NCBI GenBank assembly: GCA_009787355.1
Contig: WRGD01000149.1
Span: 1 to 59,868, forward strand
Origin: Defluviitaleaceae bacterium
Lineage (GTDB): Bacteria; Bacillota; Clostridia; Lachnospirales; UBA5962
Reading direction: 5' to 3'
DNA length: 59,868 bases
The first letter of the stretch is position 1; every line of letters begins with the position of its first letter. The notes under the pieces are model-generated. The model was not told the origin of the DNA and did not search any database. It saw only the letters and a program-made list of their open reading frames with translations. Both the position numbers and the translations under genes were made by a program. This document shows positions 1-8,845 of the stretch, one piece after another.

Positions 1-518
1 CTACATATGAAATTTTTACTGCCCCAAATAGAAATGAAGTAAATGGAATAGTATATTCAACTAAACCATTAGTCTACATGGGAAATATCATAGACAAATT
101 CTGGTTTAGATTTGAAAAAGGCAGAGTAATAGAATACAAAGCCGAAGTAGGAAATGAATTTTTAGAAAAAATGCTAACTCTGCATCCAAATGCAGATTTC
201 CTAGGAGAAGTTGCACTTGTACCTCATTCAAGCCCTATCTCAAAATCTGGATTGTTGTGGTATAACACTCTTTACGATGAGAATGCTAGTTGTCATCTAG
301 CTTTGGGTAGCGGTTATTCATTCACAGTATCGGGAATGGATAGCCTATCCGAAGAAGAGAAAATAGAAAAAGGCTTAAATCAAAGTTTAAGCCACCATGA
401 CTTTATGGTTGGTTCTGAGTGTTTAGATATAATAGGAAAAACTCAGGATGGAGAAGAAGTCCAAATTTTCAAAAAAGGCGAATGGGCTATGTTAATGACG
501 CACCTGAAAGAAGTGTAA
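1..518 (+). CDS. M29 family aminopeptidase (AmpS/PepS-like), 3' part only
   Basis: This is the C-terminal part of a metal-dependent M29 aminopeptidase, which removes N-terminal residues from peptides in the cytoplasm. The frame is open from the first bases of the window, so the start lies outside. About 170 residues are visible, against roughly 410 in the family. They contain the family signatures GEVALVP (metal-ligand Glu), SCHLALGSGY (ligand His and Tyr) and SHHDFMVGS (ligand His and Asp). The family normally ends soon after a segment like IFKKGEW; here about ten further residues follow before the stop. Assignment is firm; substrate preference cannot be read from the sequence. Confidence 0.9.
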   Translation, partial: TYEIFTAPNRNEVNGIVYSTKPLVYMGNIIDKFWFRFEKGRVIEYKAEVGNEFLEKMLTLHPNADFLGEVALVPHSSPISKSGLLWYNTLYDENASCHLALGSGYSFTVSGMDSLSEEEKIEKGLNQSLSHHDFMVGSECLDIIGKTQDGEEVQIFKKGEWAMLMTHLKEV

Positions 519-641
519 GAAATAGTGCAAATAATGTTATTAATGGAGGACATGATGAAAACCTTAGTCCTTTTTAGCAATATTAATTATTTTTTACAAT
601 AATATAAAGTAATGGTCGAGTACAACATTCACTTATATAAT

Positions 642-668
642 AAAAGACTGGCATTTCGCCAGTCTTTT
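642..668. terminator. Bidirectional intrinsic terminator
   Basis: An 11-bp perfect stem (642-652 with 658-668, core GACTGGC) surrounds a 5-nt loop and is flanked by A and T runs. It separates the aminopeptidase on the plus strand from the convergent small ORF on the minus strand and can serve both. Confidence 0.85.
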
Positions 669-766
669 ATTATGATATTATCTTAGGTCGTATGGTGATG
701 GATTTGGAGTATACGGTGGAGAAATGCTTGCAATTGTTATTATAAGACTTTCATTAATTTCAATTG

Positions 767-1024
767 CTAATGTGGCAAATTCAAACCTATATGAAACAAA
801 ATAACCACCTTCTCCCATTTTTCAATTATACCAAAAAAATCTGGTTCTCCTAGTATATCTATGATTTGTTGAATATGAGTTTTTCCTATTTCTATTCCAA
901 AAAAATTTCCTTCAAAGTATGAAGACACTGTTCTTAATATGTTTGTTGGATTAAATGTATTGTTATTATAATCATCAATAAGTAAAATAAGGTTACTATT
1001 TTCTTCATCTTTCAATCTATTCAT
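767..1024 (-). CDS. Small hypothetical protein, possibly truncated
   Basis: I do not recognise this 85-residue protein. It has no signal peptide or membrane segment. A mid-protein stretch, IGKTHIQQIIDILGEPD, resembles the helix-plus-GEP turn found in many small bacterial proteins that use the pattern 'GMTKxxVxxLLGEP', but this is too short to assign a family. The sequence ends abruptly after a hydrophobic strand, which fits a truncated gene. It stands alone, converging on the aminopeptidase across a terminator. An immunity-type protein is one possibility but is unsupported. Confidence 0.4.
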   Translation of the reverse strand: MNRLKDEENSNLILLIDDYNNNTFNPTNILRTVSSYFEGNFFGIEIGKTHIQQIIDILGEPDFFGIIEKWEKVVILFHIGLNLPH

Positions 1025-1181
1025 TCTGGATTGAAGAAAGATTGTATCTCAACACTTGTTGATACGCAACTAAAAATTATATAAAAATTTTAAACTAAAA
1101 ATCCAAGAAAAATTACAGTGTTTTTAAAAATTCTTAAAGCTTAAAATATATGTTATTGAAAATTTTAAGTTATAGTTTTTA

Positions 1182-1210
1182 TTTCAATTTATATATATGT
1201 ATGCTACAAT
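1182..1210 (+). promoter_or_regulatory. Candidate sigma-A promoter for dapB
   Basis: TTTCAA (1182-1187) and TACAAT (1205-1210) are 17 bp apart and lie about 30 bp ahead of the dapB start. The -35 is only a partial match to TTGACA. Confidence 0.45.
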
Positions 1211-1242
1211 TATATAAATTTTTCGTTTAGGAAGGAAATCAA

Positions 1243-1962
1243 ATGAATATTTTAATAATTGGAAAAGGTTCAATGGGAAATGTACTTGCAAAAGAAGTTG
1301 AAATGCTCGGTTATAATTCCATAATTAGTAGAGATTTACAAGATATATATTTAAAAGAAAACAAGAAATTTGATGTAATAATAGATTTTTCACATACTAG
1401 CAATTTGGATAATATTTTTGAATATTCAAAATTGAATAAAACGCCAGTTGTTATTGCAACAACTGGTTTTAATAATTTACAGTTTAATAAAATAAAAGAA
1501 CTTACCAAGTATATACCAGTATTATATAGTGCAAATTATAGTATGGGTATTATTTTGTTAAATCAAGTATCTAAACAAGTATCTAAAGTTTTAAAAGATT
1601 TCGATATAGAAATAATAGAAAAACATCATAAATATAAAATAGATTCACCATCTGGAACAACAAAAATGTTACTTAATTCTATTTGTGAAAATAACGAATA
1701 TAAAATATCAAATGGAAGAGTAGGAGAAAAAAAGAGAACAAAAGAAGAAATAGGAGTACATTCTATTAGAGGAGGTTCTATAGTAGGTGAGCACGAGATA
1801 CTTTTTATAGGAGAAGAAGAGATATTTTCTATAAAACATGAGGCATCTTCCAAATCCATTTTTGCAAAAGGAGCTATTATAGCTGCAAAATGGCTAATAG
1901 GAAAAGAAAACAAATTGTACAACATGGTAGATGTTTTAGAAAACCTTAAAATAAGAGATTAA
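1243..1962 (+). CDS. dapB: 4-hydroxy-tetrahydrodipicolinate reductase
   Basis: DapB reduces 4-hydroxy-tetrahydrodipicolinate with NAD(P)H in the lysine/diaminopimelate pathway, which feeds peptidoglycan. The N-terminus carries the dinucleotide-binding motif GKGSMG (residues 7-12). The catalytic region EIIEKHHKYKIDSPSGTTK (about 122-140) has the His pair and the substrate-binding SGT. RGGSIVGEHEI follows in the C-terminal domain. At 239 residues it is slightly shorter than most (about 250-270), as is common in Clostridia. A GGAAGGA ribosome binding site precedes the ATG. It is monocistronic, with a candidate promoter upstream and a terminator downstream; no other lysine gene is nearby. Confidence 0.95.
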   Translation: MNILIIGKGSMGNVLAKEVEMLGYNSIISRDLQDIYLKENKKFDVIIDFSHTSNLDNIFEYSKLNKTPVVIATTGFNNLQFNKIKELTKYIPVLYSANYSMGIILLNQVSKQVSKVLKDFDIEIIEKHHKYKIDSPSGTTKMLLNSICENNEYKISNGRVGEKKRTKEEIGVHSIRGGSIVGEHEILFIGEEEIFSIKHEASSKSIFAKGAIIAAKWLIGKENKLYNMVDVLENLKIRD

Positions 1963-2047
1963 AAAATTATAGATAAAATTTCTAAATATTAAAACATTGA
2001 TTATACACACCTTAATTGATATAATGTGATTATTATTTTAGTGATTT

Positions 2048-2085
2048 AAAAACTTGACTGTTAATAAAAACTGTCAAGTTTTTTT
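2048..2085 (+). terminator. dapB terminator, abutting the ribF ribosome binding site
   Basis: A stem of about 11 bp (2048-2058 with 2073-2083, core ACTTGAC/GTCAAGT) ends in a T run. The ribF Shine-Dalgarno (GAGGAG) follows within a few bases, so the hairpin may also act as an attenuator in front of ribF. Confidence 0.75.
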
Positions 2086-2094
2086 GAGGAGCTT

Positions 2095-3024
2095 ATGATA
2101 CATATAACTAACGAGAAAATAGAACAAAAAGAACAAACAGCAATAACAATAGGAAATTTTGATGGAATTCATAAAGGTCATATAAAATTAATAGAATCTA
2201 CTATAAAATATGCAAAAGAAAAAAAATTAAAATCTCTTGTATTTTCATTTTATCCTAATCCAAGAGAAGTTATAAAAAATACAAATTTAAATTATATTTT
2301 AACACGTGAAGAAAAGAAAAAATTAATAAAAGATTTAGGAGTAGATGTTTTTGTAGAATATCCATTCGATAAAGAGCTTGCTATTAAAAGTCCAGAATAT
2401 TTTTTAAACGATATTTTAAAAAATAAGTTAAATACAAAAGCAATATTTATAGGTGAAAATTATAGGTTTGGAAATTTGGGAAAAGGTGATTGTAGCACTA
2501 TTTTAAATTTTGGAGATGAAAACGGAATATATGTATCAATAGAAAATTTATTAAACATATCGAGTGAAAAAATAGATTCAACAACTATTAGAAAATATAT
2601 ATTAAGTGGGAATGTAATTAAGGCAAATTTAATGTTAGGTCGTTCATTTTCTTTAAAAGGTGTAGTTTCCATTGGAAATCAAAGGGGTAGAACTTTGGGT
2701 TTTCCTACAGCTAATATTATTCCAAATGATTACAAAAAAATATTACCACAAAAAGGAGTATATATAACTTCTACATTTTTATTTGATATAAACAAAATAT
2801 TCCCAAGTATTACTAATGTTGGACATAACCCGACTTTTGATGATAAATCACTAGTAATAGAAACATTTATATTCAATTTTTCTGAAAATATTTATAATCA
2901 AATAATCGAAATTAATTTTTTTGATAAAATAAGGAATGAGAAGAAATTTAACAATATTGAAGAATTAAAAGAGCAAATTACAAATGATGTTATTTTGGCA
3001 AAAAAATTTCATAAAATATATTAA
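2095..3024 (+). CDS. ribF: Bifunctional riboflavin kinase / FMN adenylyltransferase
   Basis: RibF phosphorylates riboflavin to FMN and adenylates FMN to FAD. The N-terminal nucleotidyltransferase domain (about 15-170) starts with TIGNFDGIHKGH, the HxGH-type motif. The C-terminal riboflavin kinase domain (about 180-305) has GRTLGFPTANI and KGVYIT. Length (309) is normal for the family. The start has a good GAGGA site 4-9 bases upstream. The gene follows dapB after a terminator and is followed by a convergent terminator, so it appears to stand alone. There is no sign of an FMN riboswitch in the short leader. Confidence 0.95.
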   Translation: MIHITNEKIEQKEQTAITIGNFDGIHKGHIKLIESTIKYAKEKKLKSLVFSFYPNPREVIKNTNLNYILTREEKKKLIKDLGVDVFVEYPFDKELAIKSPEYFLNDILKNKLNTKAIFIGENYRFGNLGKGDCSTILNFGDENGIYVSIENLLNISSEKIDSTTIRKYILSGNVIKANLMLGRSFSLKGVVSIGNQRGRTLGFPTANIIPNDYKKILPQKGVYITSTFLFDINKIFPSITNVGHNPTFDDKSLVIETFIFNFSENIYNQIIEINFFDKIRNEKKFNNIEELKEQITNDVILAKKFHKIY

Positions 3025-3054
3025 AAAAATTGCTTATAATCTAAATAAATTTAA

Positions 3055-3105
3055 TTATTTAATCTGTAAGAATATTATTAGGGCGTATTCCTACAGATTA
3101 AATAA
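3055..3105. terminator. Strong inverted repeat between convergent ribF and livF
   Basis: Arms 3055-3074 and 3086-3105 pair over 20 positions with one mismatch around an 11-nt loop. It lies between the ends of two convergent genes, so it probably stops transcription from both sides. Confidence 0.8.
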
Positions 3106-3125
3106 TGGTAATACTCGTTTATTTT

Positions 3126-3827
3126 TTATCCTCCTAAATAAGCTGTTTTTATTATATTGTCTTGTAATAATGATTTTGAATCTCCAGAACTTATTATTTT
3201 TCCAGTTTCTAAAACATATGCCTTGTTAGAAATATTAAGTGCCATCTTTGCATTTTGTTCTACCAATAGTATTGTTATTCCTTTTTTATTCAAATCTTTT
3301 ATTATATCAAATATTTGATGTATAAGCATTGGAGCAAGTCCCATGGATGGTTCATCTAGCATAAGTAGTTTGGGCATAACCATAAGTGCCCTACCAATTG
3401 CAAGCATTTGTTGTTCCCCACCAGACAATGTGCCAGCCGGTTGTTTTCTACGCTCTTTTAACCTTGGAAATTTTGTATAGACAAATTCCAAACGTTCTTT
3501 AAAAGTAGATTTTGGTTGTGTATAATGACCCATTTCCAAGTTTTCATAAACACTCTGACCCAAAAATACACGTCTTCCTTCTGGCACATGAGAAAGACCA
3601 TTTCTTACAATTTTATATGGTTCTGTATTTTCTATATTTTCATTTTTAAATAATATTTTGCCAGATTTACTACGCATAATACCAGATATTGTTTTTAATA
3701 TTGTACTTTTTCCGGCACCATTTGCTCCTATTAGAGATACTATATTCCCTTCTTCGACAGTAAAACTAACATTTTTTACAGAATGTATATTTCCATAATA
3801 TATATTTATGTCTTCAACACTAAGCAA
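3126..3827 (-). CDS. livF: Branched-chain amino acid ABC transporter, ATPase LivF
   Basis: This is one of two cytoplasmic ATPases that energise branched-chain amino acid uptake. Walker A is GANGAGKST, the signature is LSGGEQQ, and Walker B is LLMLDEPSMGLAP, the LivF-type ending. I place the start at a TTG at 3827, seven bases after AAAGGAG, which gives a LivF-sized protein (about 233 residues). The frame can be opened at another TTG at 3845, but that one lacks a site. The chosen start overlaps the livG stop by 8 nt, implying translational coupling. It is the last gene of the livKHMGF operon. Confidence 0.95.
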   Translation of the reverse strand: MLSVEDINIYYGNIHSVKNVSFTVEEGNIVSLIGANGAGKSTILKTISGIMRSKSGKILFKNENIENTEPYKIVRNGLSHVPEGRRVFLGQSVYENLEMGHYTQPKSTFKERLEFVYTKFPRLKERRKQPAGTLSGGEQQMLAIGRALMVMPKLLMLDEPSMGLAPMLIHQIFDIIKDLNKKGITILLVEQNAKMALNISNKAYVLETGKIISSGDSKSLLQDNIIKTAYLGG

Positions 3828-4599
3828 TTTCTTCTCCTTTACCAAGATAGGCTTCTATTACTTTTTGATTGTTTTGTATTTCTATAGGCAAACCATTTGC
3901 GATTATTTTTCCATAATTTAGAACTGTTATTTCACTACATATACCCATTACAAGTTTCATATCATGCTCTATCAATAATATTGCAATTTTAAAATCGTTT
4001 TGAATTTTTTTTATTGTTTCCATCAAATCTTCTGTTTCTTTTGGATTCATTCCTGCTGCTGGTTCGTCTAATAATAATATTTTCGGAGAAGTTGCCAAAG
4101 CTCTTGTTATTTCTAATTTTCTCTGCGTTCCATAAGATAGGTTCCCAGCATTTTCTTTATATATATCTTTCATATCAAAAATCTCTAGTAGATTTAATGC
4201 TATTTCTTTAGCTTTTTTTTCACTTCTAAAATATGTTGGTAATCTTAAAATTGAAGACACTAGATTACAATTTGTTCTATTGTGTAATCCTACCAAAACA
4301 TTTTCAAGAACAGTCATCTTGTTAAATAGCCTTATATTTTGAAATGTACGAGCAACACCAGCCTTGTTTATAGACGTTATAGACATATTTTTCGTATCAT
4401 TACCATTAAACAATATACTTCCCCGTGTTGGTTTATAAACCTTTGTAAGCAAATTGAATATAGTTGTTTTACCTGCCCCATTCGGACCTATAAGCCCACT
4501 TATTTGAGATGATTTTATAGATTTATTAAAATTATCTACAGCAGTAAGTCCTCCAAAATCTATACCTAAATTTTTACATTCTATTACAATGTTAGACAT
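3820..4599 (-). CDS. livG: Branched-chain amino acid ABC transporter, ATPase LivG
   Basis: LivG is the second ATPase of the branched-chain amino acid importer and pairs with LivF. Walker A is GPNGAGKTT, the signature region LSYGTQRKLEI, and Walker B ILLLDEPAAGMNP; the long insert and the GMNP ending are typical of LivG. The start at 4599 (MSNIVIECKN) is preceded by AAAGGAGAG and overlaps the livM stop by 8 nt. The frame is open for 19 codons further upstream, but these lie within livM and lack a site. Length about 259 residues is normal. Confidence 0.95.
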   Translation of the reverse strand: MSNIVIECKNLGIDFGGLTAVDNFNKSIKSSQISGLIGPNGAGKTTIFNLLTKVYKPTRGSILFNGNDTKNMSITSINKAGVARTFQNIRLFNKMTVLENVLVGLHNRTNCNLVSSILRLPTYFRSEKKAKEIALNLLEIFDMKDIYKENAGNLSYGTQRKLEITRALATSPKILLLDEPAAGMNPKETEDLMETIKKIQNDFKIAILLIEHDMKLVMGICSEITVLNYGKIIANGLPIEIQNNQKVIEAYLGKGEEIA

Positions 4600-5575
4600 T
4601 TTCTTCTCTCCTTTTAATTCCGATTTTTTCAAGAAAATACGTAAGTGAAAATTCATAACTACCCATAAGACCAGTAGGTTTAAAAATCATTACTACTATA
4701 AGTAGAAGTGAATATATTATCATTCTATATTCATTTAAAGGTTGTAAAAAAACAGGTAAGCTAATAAGAACTATAGAAGATATTACAGAGCCGAACATAG
4801 ACCCCATACCACCCAAAACAACTATCATTAAAATGTTTACACTTGTCATAAAATCAAAATTATTAGGTACTAATATACCTTGATTTCCTGCCATTAATGC
4901 ACCTGCTATTCCTGCAAAAAATGCAGATACCGCAAATGTAAATACTTTGTAATATATTACATTTACTCCACAACTTCTTGCTGCTATTTCATTATCACGT
5001 ATTGCTATAATTGCTCTACCATGTTTACTTTTCATGATAAGATGTATAACCATTATTGTAATAATTACACATATGTATACAAGTGTAAAAGTAGAATATC
5101 TCGGTATATTTAAAAGTCCTCTTGCTCCATATGTTATATTATCTAAATTGTTAATAACAACACGAATTATTTCTCCAAATCCTAGTGTAATGATAGACAA
5201 ATAATCACCTTTTAATCTAAGTGCAGGTACTCCTATAATAATACCAAAAATAGCGGCTGTAATCCCAGATATAATTAAACCAACAATTATATTTGAAAAT
5301 GATGGTAAAATTCCGAGTCTCCAAAAAAGAGATGCCGAGTAAGCACCAACAGCCATAAAACCAGCATGTCCAAGTGGAAGTTGCCCTAAGTAACCAGCTA
5401 CCATATTTAAAGATACAGAAAGTATAATATAAAATCCTATTTGTATAATAAGAGTATTATGTGCTCTTCCTAAAATATTACTATTTGTAATAAAAAAACC
5501 TATAAAAAGGAAGCTAGTAAGTAAAATAGCAGTTACTATATATCTTATATAAAGTGGTATATTTGTTTCTCGCAT
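4592..5575 (-). CDS. livM: Branched-chain amino acid ABC transporter permease LivM
   Basis: This inner-membrane permease forms the translocation path with LivH. It has about nine to ten hydrophobic segments and the family block LSLNMVAGYLGQLPLGHAGF (about residues 53-72). The C-terminal part carries the EAA-like coupling region ending GGMGSMFGSVI. Length 327 is usual. GGAGG lies 5 bases before the ATG. It sits 8 nt after livH and overlaps livG, so the three are translated together. Confidence 0.94.
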   Translation of the reverse strand: MRETNIPLYIRYIVTAILLTSFLFIGFFITNSNILGRAHNTLIIQIGFYIILSVSLNMVAGYLGQLPLGHAGFMAVGAYSASLFWRLGILPSFSNIIVGLIISGITAAIFGIIIGVPALRLKGDYLSIITLGFGEIIRVVINNLDNITYGARGLLNIPRYSTFTLVYICVIITIMVIHLIMKSKHGRAIIAIRDNEIAARSCGVNVIYYKVFTFAVSAFFAGIAGALMAGNQGILVPNNFDFMTSVNILMIVVLGGMGSMFGSVISSIVLISLPVFLQPLNEYRMIIYSLLLIVVMIFKPTGLMGSYEFSLTYFLEKIGIKRREENV

Positions 5576-5583
5576 AAATCCTC

Positions 5584-6462
5584 CTATACTTTTTCTGCTA
5601 TATTTTTACCCATAATTCCTGTTGGTTTAAACATAAGAACTATTATTAAAAGTAAAAATACAACACCGTCTGTCCATCCAGATAAACCAAAAGTAATAAC
5701 TAAAACTTCCAAGATTCCTATTGTATACCCTCCTATCATAGCCCCAGGTATAGAACCTATACCACCAACAATAGCAGCAACAAATGCTTTTAAACCCAGT
5801 ATACCACCAATATTTGGACTTATTAAAGGAAACCTTAAAGCATATAAAATAGAACCAATACCTGCAAGTGAAGCTCCTACAGCAAAAGTAAAAGTTACTA
5901 CATTATTTACATTTACTCCCATAAGTCTTGCAGCATCTAAATCTTGGCTTACAGCACGCATAGCCTTACCAAGTCTAGTTCGTTTAACAATAAATGTAAG
6001 TACAATCATACTTACTATAGTTACAATAATAGTTATAATAGAATTATTGTTTATATTAATACCAAAAAAGTTAAATACAGTAGGCTCTAAAAGCAAATGA
6101 ACTGGAAACGGTCTTCCACTAGCACCAAAAAAGAATTGAGATAAATTTTGAAGTAAGATAGATACGCCTATAGCAGTAATAAGTACAGATAGTCTTGGTG
6201 CATTTCTAAGGGGTGTATATGTAACTTTTTCTATTATTATAGCAAGTAATGTAGAAGTTATTATTGTAAGAGTAATAACTAACCAAGGGTCGAAACTAGC
6301 AGTAAGAGAAAACAAAGCAACATATGCACCTACCATTAAAATATCTCCATGTGCAAAATTAAGTAATCTTATTATTCCATAAACCATACTATAACCAAGA
6401 GCGATTAAAGCATATATTGAACCTAATTGCAAACCATTTATAAGTTGAGAAAAAAACAACAT
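5584..6462 (-). CDS. livH: Branched-chain amino acid ABC transporter permease LivH
   Basis: LivH is the partner permease of LivM. The N-terminus has the family motif LIALGYSMVYGIIRLLNFAHGD (about 18-39), given here as a family landmark. The C-terminal half has the coupling region VGGIGSIPGAMIGG. Length 292 is normal and there are eight or so hydrophobic helices. AAAGGAGA precedes the ATG. It is separated from livK by about 117 nt containing a GC-rich hairpin, which probably sets a lower permease level than binding-protein level. Confidence 0.94.
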   Translation of the reverse strand: MLFFSQLINGLQLGSIYALIALGYSMVYGIIRLLNFAHGDILMVGAYVALFSLTASFDPWLVITLTIITSTLLAIIIEKVTYTPLRNAPRLSVLITAIGVSILLQNLSQFFFGASGRPFPVHLLLEPTVFNFFGININNNSIITIIVTIVSMIVLTFIVKRTRLGKAMRAVSQDLDAARLMGVNVNNVVTFTFAVGASLAGIGSILYALRFPLISPNIGGILGLKAFVAAIVGGIGSIPGAMIGGYTIGILEVLVITFGLSGWTDGVVFLLLIIVLMFKPTGIMGKNIAEKV

Positions 6463-6506
6463 TATTGTCTCCTTTTAAAATTAGAAAATTAAATAATATA
6501 AAATAG

Positions 6507-6525
6507 GGGCAGCCATAAGCTGCCC
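6507..6525 (-). terminator. Hairpin between livK and livH (attenuator or mRNA stabiliser)
   Basis: A 7-bp GC-rich stem, GGGCAGC/GCTGCCC, closes a 5-nt loop. In the direction of livK transcription it is followed by only a weak U-rich stretch, so partial termination or protection of the livK mRNA end is more likely than full termination. Confidence 0.6.
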
Positions 6526-6579
6526 ATTTTTTTATTTGAATAACCAAAAAACTTAAAAAATAATTTTAGTTATTAAGTC

Positions 6580-7746
6580 TTAGAAGTTACCCCAAAAAAC
6601 TTCTTCTCCATTAACTATTTGAATAATAAATGCAGTTTTTTGTGGATTGTTATAGTTATCAAAAACAATATGACCTGTAACAGCATCTATATCTGTATTT
6701 GCCATATTTGCTATCACAGCATTTCTAAAATTATTATTAGATGGAGAATATCCATCATTTACTGCCTGTTCTATAGCATATATTAATATTTTGGCTGCGT
6801 CGTATGCCTGTGCTGCAAACATATTTGGAACAGTTTCAAATCTCAACTGGTAATTTGCAACAAAATCCTGTACTATAGGTGTTGTACTTTGTGCATAAAA
6901 TCCAGATAAGAAAAACGCTCCTTCTATAGGACTAGGGTCTCCAATGTAAGATAAAGCACCATCCCAACCATCAGCCCCGAGCATAACTGTATTTATACCA
7001 GCAAGAGCACTTTGTGGACCTATTAATGCTATATCTTGATGATAAGCAGGTATAAAAAAAACATCTGGATTTGTAGTAGCTATATTTGTTAATTGACCTA
7101 GAAAATCTACAGTATCATTTCCAAAAGATTCTTCTGCAACTATTGTTATTCCTAATTCTGTAGCTCTTTGTGAAAATGCATCACGTAAACCAATAGAATA
7201 ATCTGTTTCACTATTAAATAGTATAGCTGCTGTATTTGCACCAATTATTTCTCTCGCAAATTCTGCCATTTTTTCGCCCTGAAAGGGGTCTATAAAACTT
7301 GCTCTAAAAACATTTCCCCAAGGTTCTTCTGTCGCTGTATTTATTGTTACATTTCTGTGAGTAGATGTAGCAGAAATCATTGGCATATTATCTTCATTTG
7401 CAAAAGGAGCAACGGCAAGAGTAGCTCCACTTGTAACACTACCAAGTATTGCAGCTACATTTTGGTCCATAAGCCAGTTATAACCTACTACAGCTTCTGT
7501 AGGGGTACCTTGCTCATCAAAAATTACATATGATATTTGTAGTCCTCCACGTGCGTTGTATTCATCTATAAAAAGTCTTAATCCTTCGTAAACAGAAACA
7601 CCAAAATGTGCAACAGAACCAGTTAGAGGAGCTAATATACCAATAGTAACTTCGTTTGTATTATTTTGATTGTTTTCTGCAGAGCCACAACTTGCAAAAA
7701 ATAATATAATAAAATTAACATTTAAAAATTTCAATATTTTTTTCAT
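6580..7746 (-). CDS. livK: Branched-chain amino acid binding lipoprotein
   Basis: This is the extracellular substrate-binding protein of the LIV importer, a type I periplasmic-binding fold. A signal peptide (about 1-19) ends at the lipobox FASC, so the mature protein should be lipid-anchored at Cys20. The segment IGILAPLTGSVAHFGVS (about 35-51) is the typical first strand and ligand loop. Length 388 is normal. It is the first gene of the operon behind a near-consensus promoter, with a strong G-rich site before the ATG. Ligand could be Leu/Ile/Val or related compounds; the sequence does not decide. Confidence 0.94.
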   Translation of the reverse strand: MKKILKFLNVNFIILFFASCGSAENNQNNTNEVTIGILAPLTGSVAHFGVSVYEGLRLFIDEYNARGGLQISYVIFDEQGTPTEAVVGYNWLMDQNVAAILGSVTSGATLAVAPFANEDNMPMISATSTHRNVTINTATEEPWGNVFRASFIDPFQGEKMAEFAREIIGANTAAILFNSETDYSIGLRDAFSQRATELGITIVAEESFGNDTVDFLGQLTNIATTNPDVFFIPAYHQDIALIGPQSALAGINTVMLGADGWDGALSYIGDPSPIEGAFFLSGFYAQSTTPIVQDFVANYQLRFETVPNMFAAQAYDAAKILIYAIEQAVNDGYSPSNNNFRNAVIANMANTDIDAVTGHIVFDNYNNPQKTAFIIQIVNGEEVFWGNF

Positions 7747-7795
7747 TATTTACCCCCGTATATGTATCTTGTTAAAAAAAAATTAAAGTTTATAT

Positions 7796-7824
7796 ACTAT
7801 ACATTTTTTACCCATGCATGTCAA
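7796..7824 (-). promoter_or_regulatory. Sigma-A promoter of the livKHMGF operon
   Basis: On the minus strand TTGACA (7824-7819) and TATAGT (7801-7796) are 17 bp apart, about 50 bp before the livK start. This is close to consensus and fits strong expression of the binding protein. Confidence 0.8.
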
Positions 7825-7872
7825 TAGTGGTTTTTACAATCTAATTTTCTCTATTTAGATATGACCTAAATT

Positions 7873-7901
7873 TTGCAACTATTTTTTAAGTATGCTAGAA
7901 T
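7873..7901 (+). promoter_or_regulatory. Candidate sigma-A promoter for the 7957 membrane protein
   Basis: TTGCAA (7873-7878) and TAGAAT (7896-7901) are 17 bp apart, about 55 bp before the ATG. It is divergent from the livK promoter. Confidence 0.6.
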
Positions 7902-7956
7902 AAATATGTTAAAAGATAAGCAAAATTATAAACAACAATATTAAATAGGGAATAAA

Positions 7957-8388
7957 ATGAATAATAAAAAAACCAAAATACTTCTAACTATACTAATGTT
8001 TCTATCTTTAGCTACTACAATCTACTTTGTTGCTATATATAGAAATATCAATCTTCATATATTATTTGGAATTATAACATCTACTTTACTTACAGTAATA
8101 TTTTTCATGCAAAGGCAGTGGTTATCACACGCTTCAAAGTCATTTAGAAGTGGTAAAATAGGAGAAAATAATAAAAAAATATTTTTGATAAACATACTTT
8201 TATTTAAAATATGGTTTTTTGCAATAATGTCAGGGATAATATCTACTCTTGTATATTTCAATATAATAAGTTTTTTTGAAGATGTCTATACTCTACATGG
8301 TCTTACTGCATACTTTGGAAGTTTACTTTTAATAATATATCTGGGATTTAATATATATTTAAAATATTTAACAAAAACAAAAAAGTAA
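7957..8388 (+). CDS. Four-helix membrane protein (DUF4405-like)
   Basis: This 143-residue protein has four hydrophobic segments (about 7-27, 33-52, 81-103 and 113-137). Histidines lie at or near helix ends in the pattern NLHILFGI and TLHGLTAYFG, reminiscent of small DUF4405/cytochrome b-like membrane proteins, but heme binding is only a guess. The start has a weak purine-rich site. It is transcribed alone from its own promoter, divergent from the liv operon and upstream of rpmB. Function unknown. Confidence 0.6.
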   Translation: MNNKKTKILLTILMFLSLATTIYFVAIYRNINLHILFGIITSTLLTVIFFMQRQWLSHASKSFRSGKIGENNKKIFLINILLFKIWFFAIMSGIISTLVYFNIISFFEDVYTLHGLTAYFGSLLLIIYLGFNIYLKYLTKTKK

Positions 8389-8402
8389 ATAAAAACTTTG
8401 AC

Positions 8403-8431
8403 TTGCATAGTACGCAATAATTTGGTATCAT
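8403..8431 (+). promoter_or_regulatory. rpmB promoter (extended -10)
   Basis: TTGCAT (8403-8408) and TATCAT (8426-8431) are 17 bp apart, with TG one base ahead of the -10. It lies about 70 bp before the rpmB start. Confidence 0.65.
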
Positions 8432-8499
8432 GTGAGAAGCTGTGGCATTTTGAAAAATTAAAAAATAAGCAATACTGCAAAATTTAGGAGGTACAAAAA

Positions 8500-8706
8500 A
8501 TGGCAAATAGATGTAATATATGTGATAAAGGCACAACAACAGGACATAGAATTAGTATAACACGTAGTCAGGTAAGTAGGCGTGCAAATAGAACTTGGAA
8601 ACCAAATTTAAAAAAAATAAAAGTTGTGTTACCAAACGGAACTGTAACAACTTCAAAAGTTTGTACAGCTTGCATAAGGTCAGGCAAAATAAAACGTGCT
8701 TCTTAG
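8500..8706 (+). CDS. rpmB: Large subunit ribosomal protein L28
   Basis: L28 is a small 50S ribosomal protein. The 68 residues include CNIC near the N-terminus and CTAC near the C-terminus, the four-cysteine zinc-ribbon form of L28. The motifs GHRISITRSQVSRRANRTW and VCTACIRSGKI are typical. AGGAGG lies seven bases ahead of the ATG. It is monocistronic, flanked by its own promoter and a terminator, as is usual in Clostridia. Confidence 0.97.
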   Translation: MANRCNICDKGTTTGHRISITRSQVSRRANRTWKPNLKKIKVVLPNGTVTTSKVCTACIRSGKIKRAS

Positions 8707-8720
8707 TTACAAGTTTATAA

Positions 8721-8796
8721 AAACCAAAGCATAGTTACACTAGTGGTTAATTCGAATTACTTCTAAAAACTACTTACTGTTTGCTTTGGTTTTTTT
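8721..8796 (+). terminator. rpmB terminator
   Basis: A 10-bp stem (8721-8730 with 8783-8792, core ACCAAAGC/GCTTTGGT) encloses a loop of about 50 nt and ends in a T run. The loop contains a perfect 12-bp palindrome with TTCGAA at its centre, so the structure is a stacked double hairpin. Confidence 0.7.
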
Positions 8797-8845
8797 TATA
8801 TTTGCACAAAGTTACCTTTAAAAATTATCTAATGAAAGGAACTAT

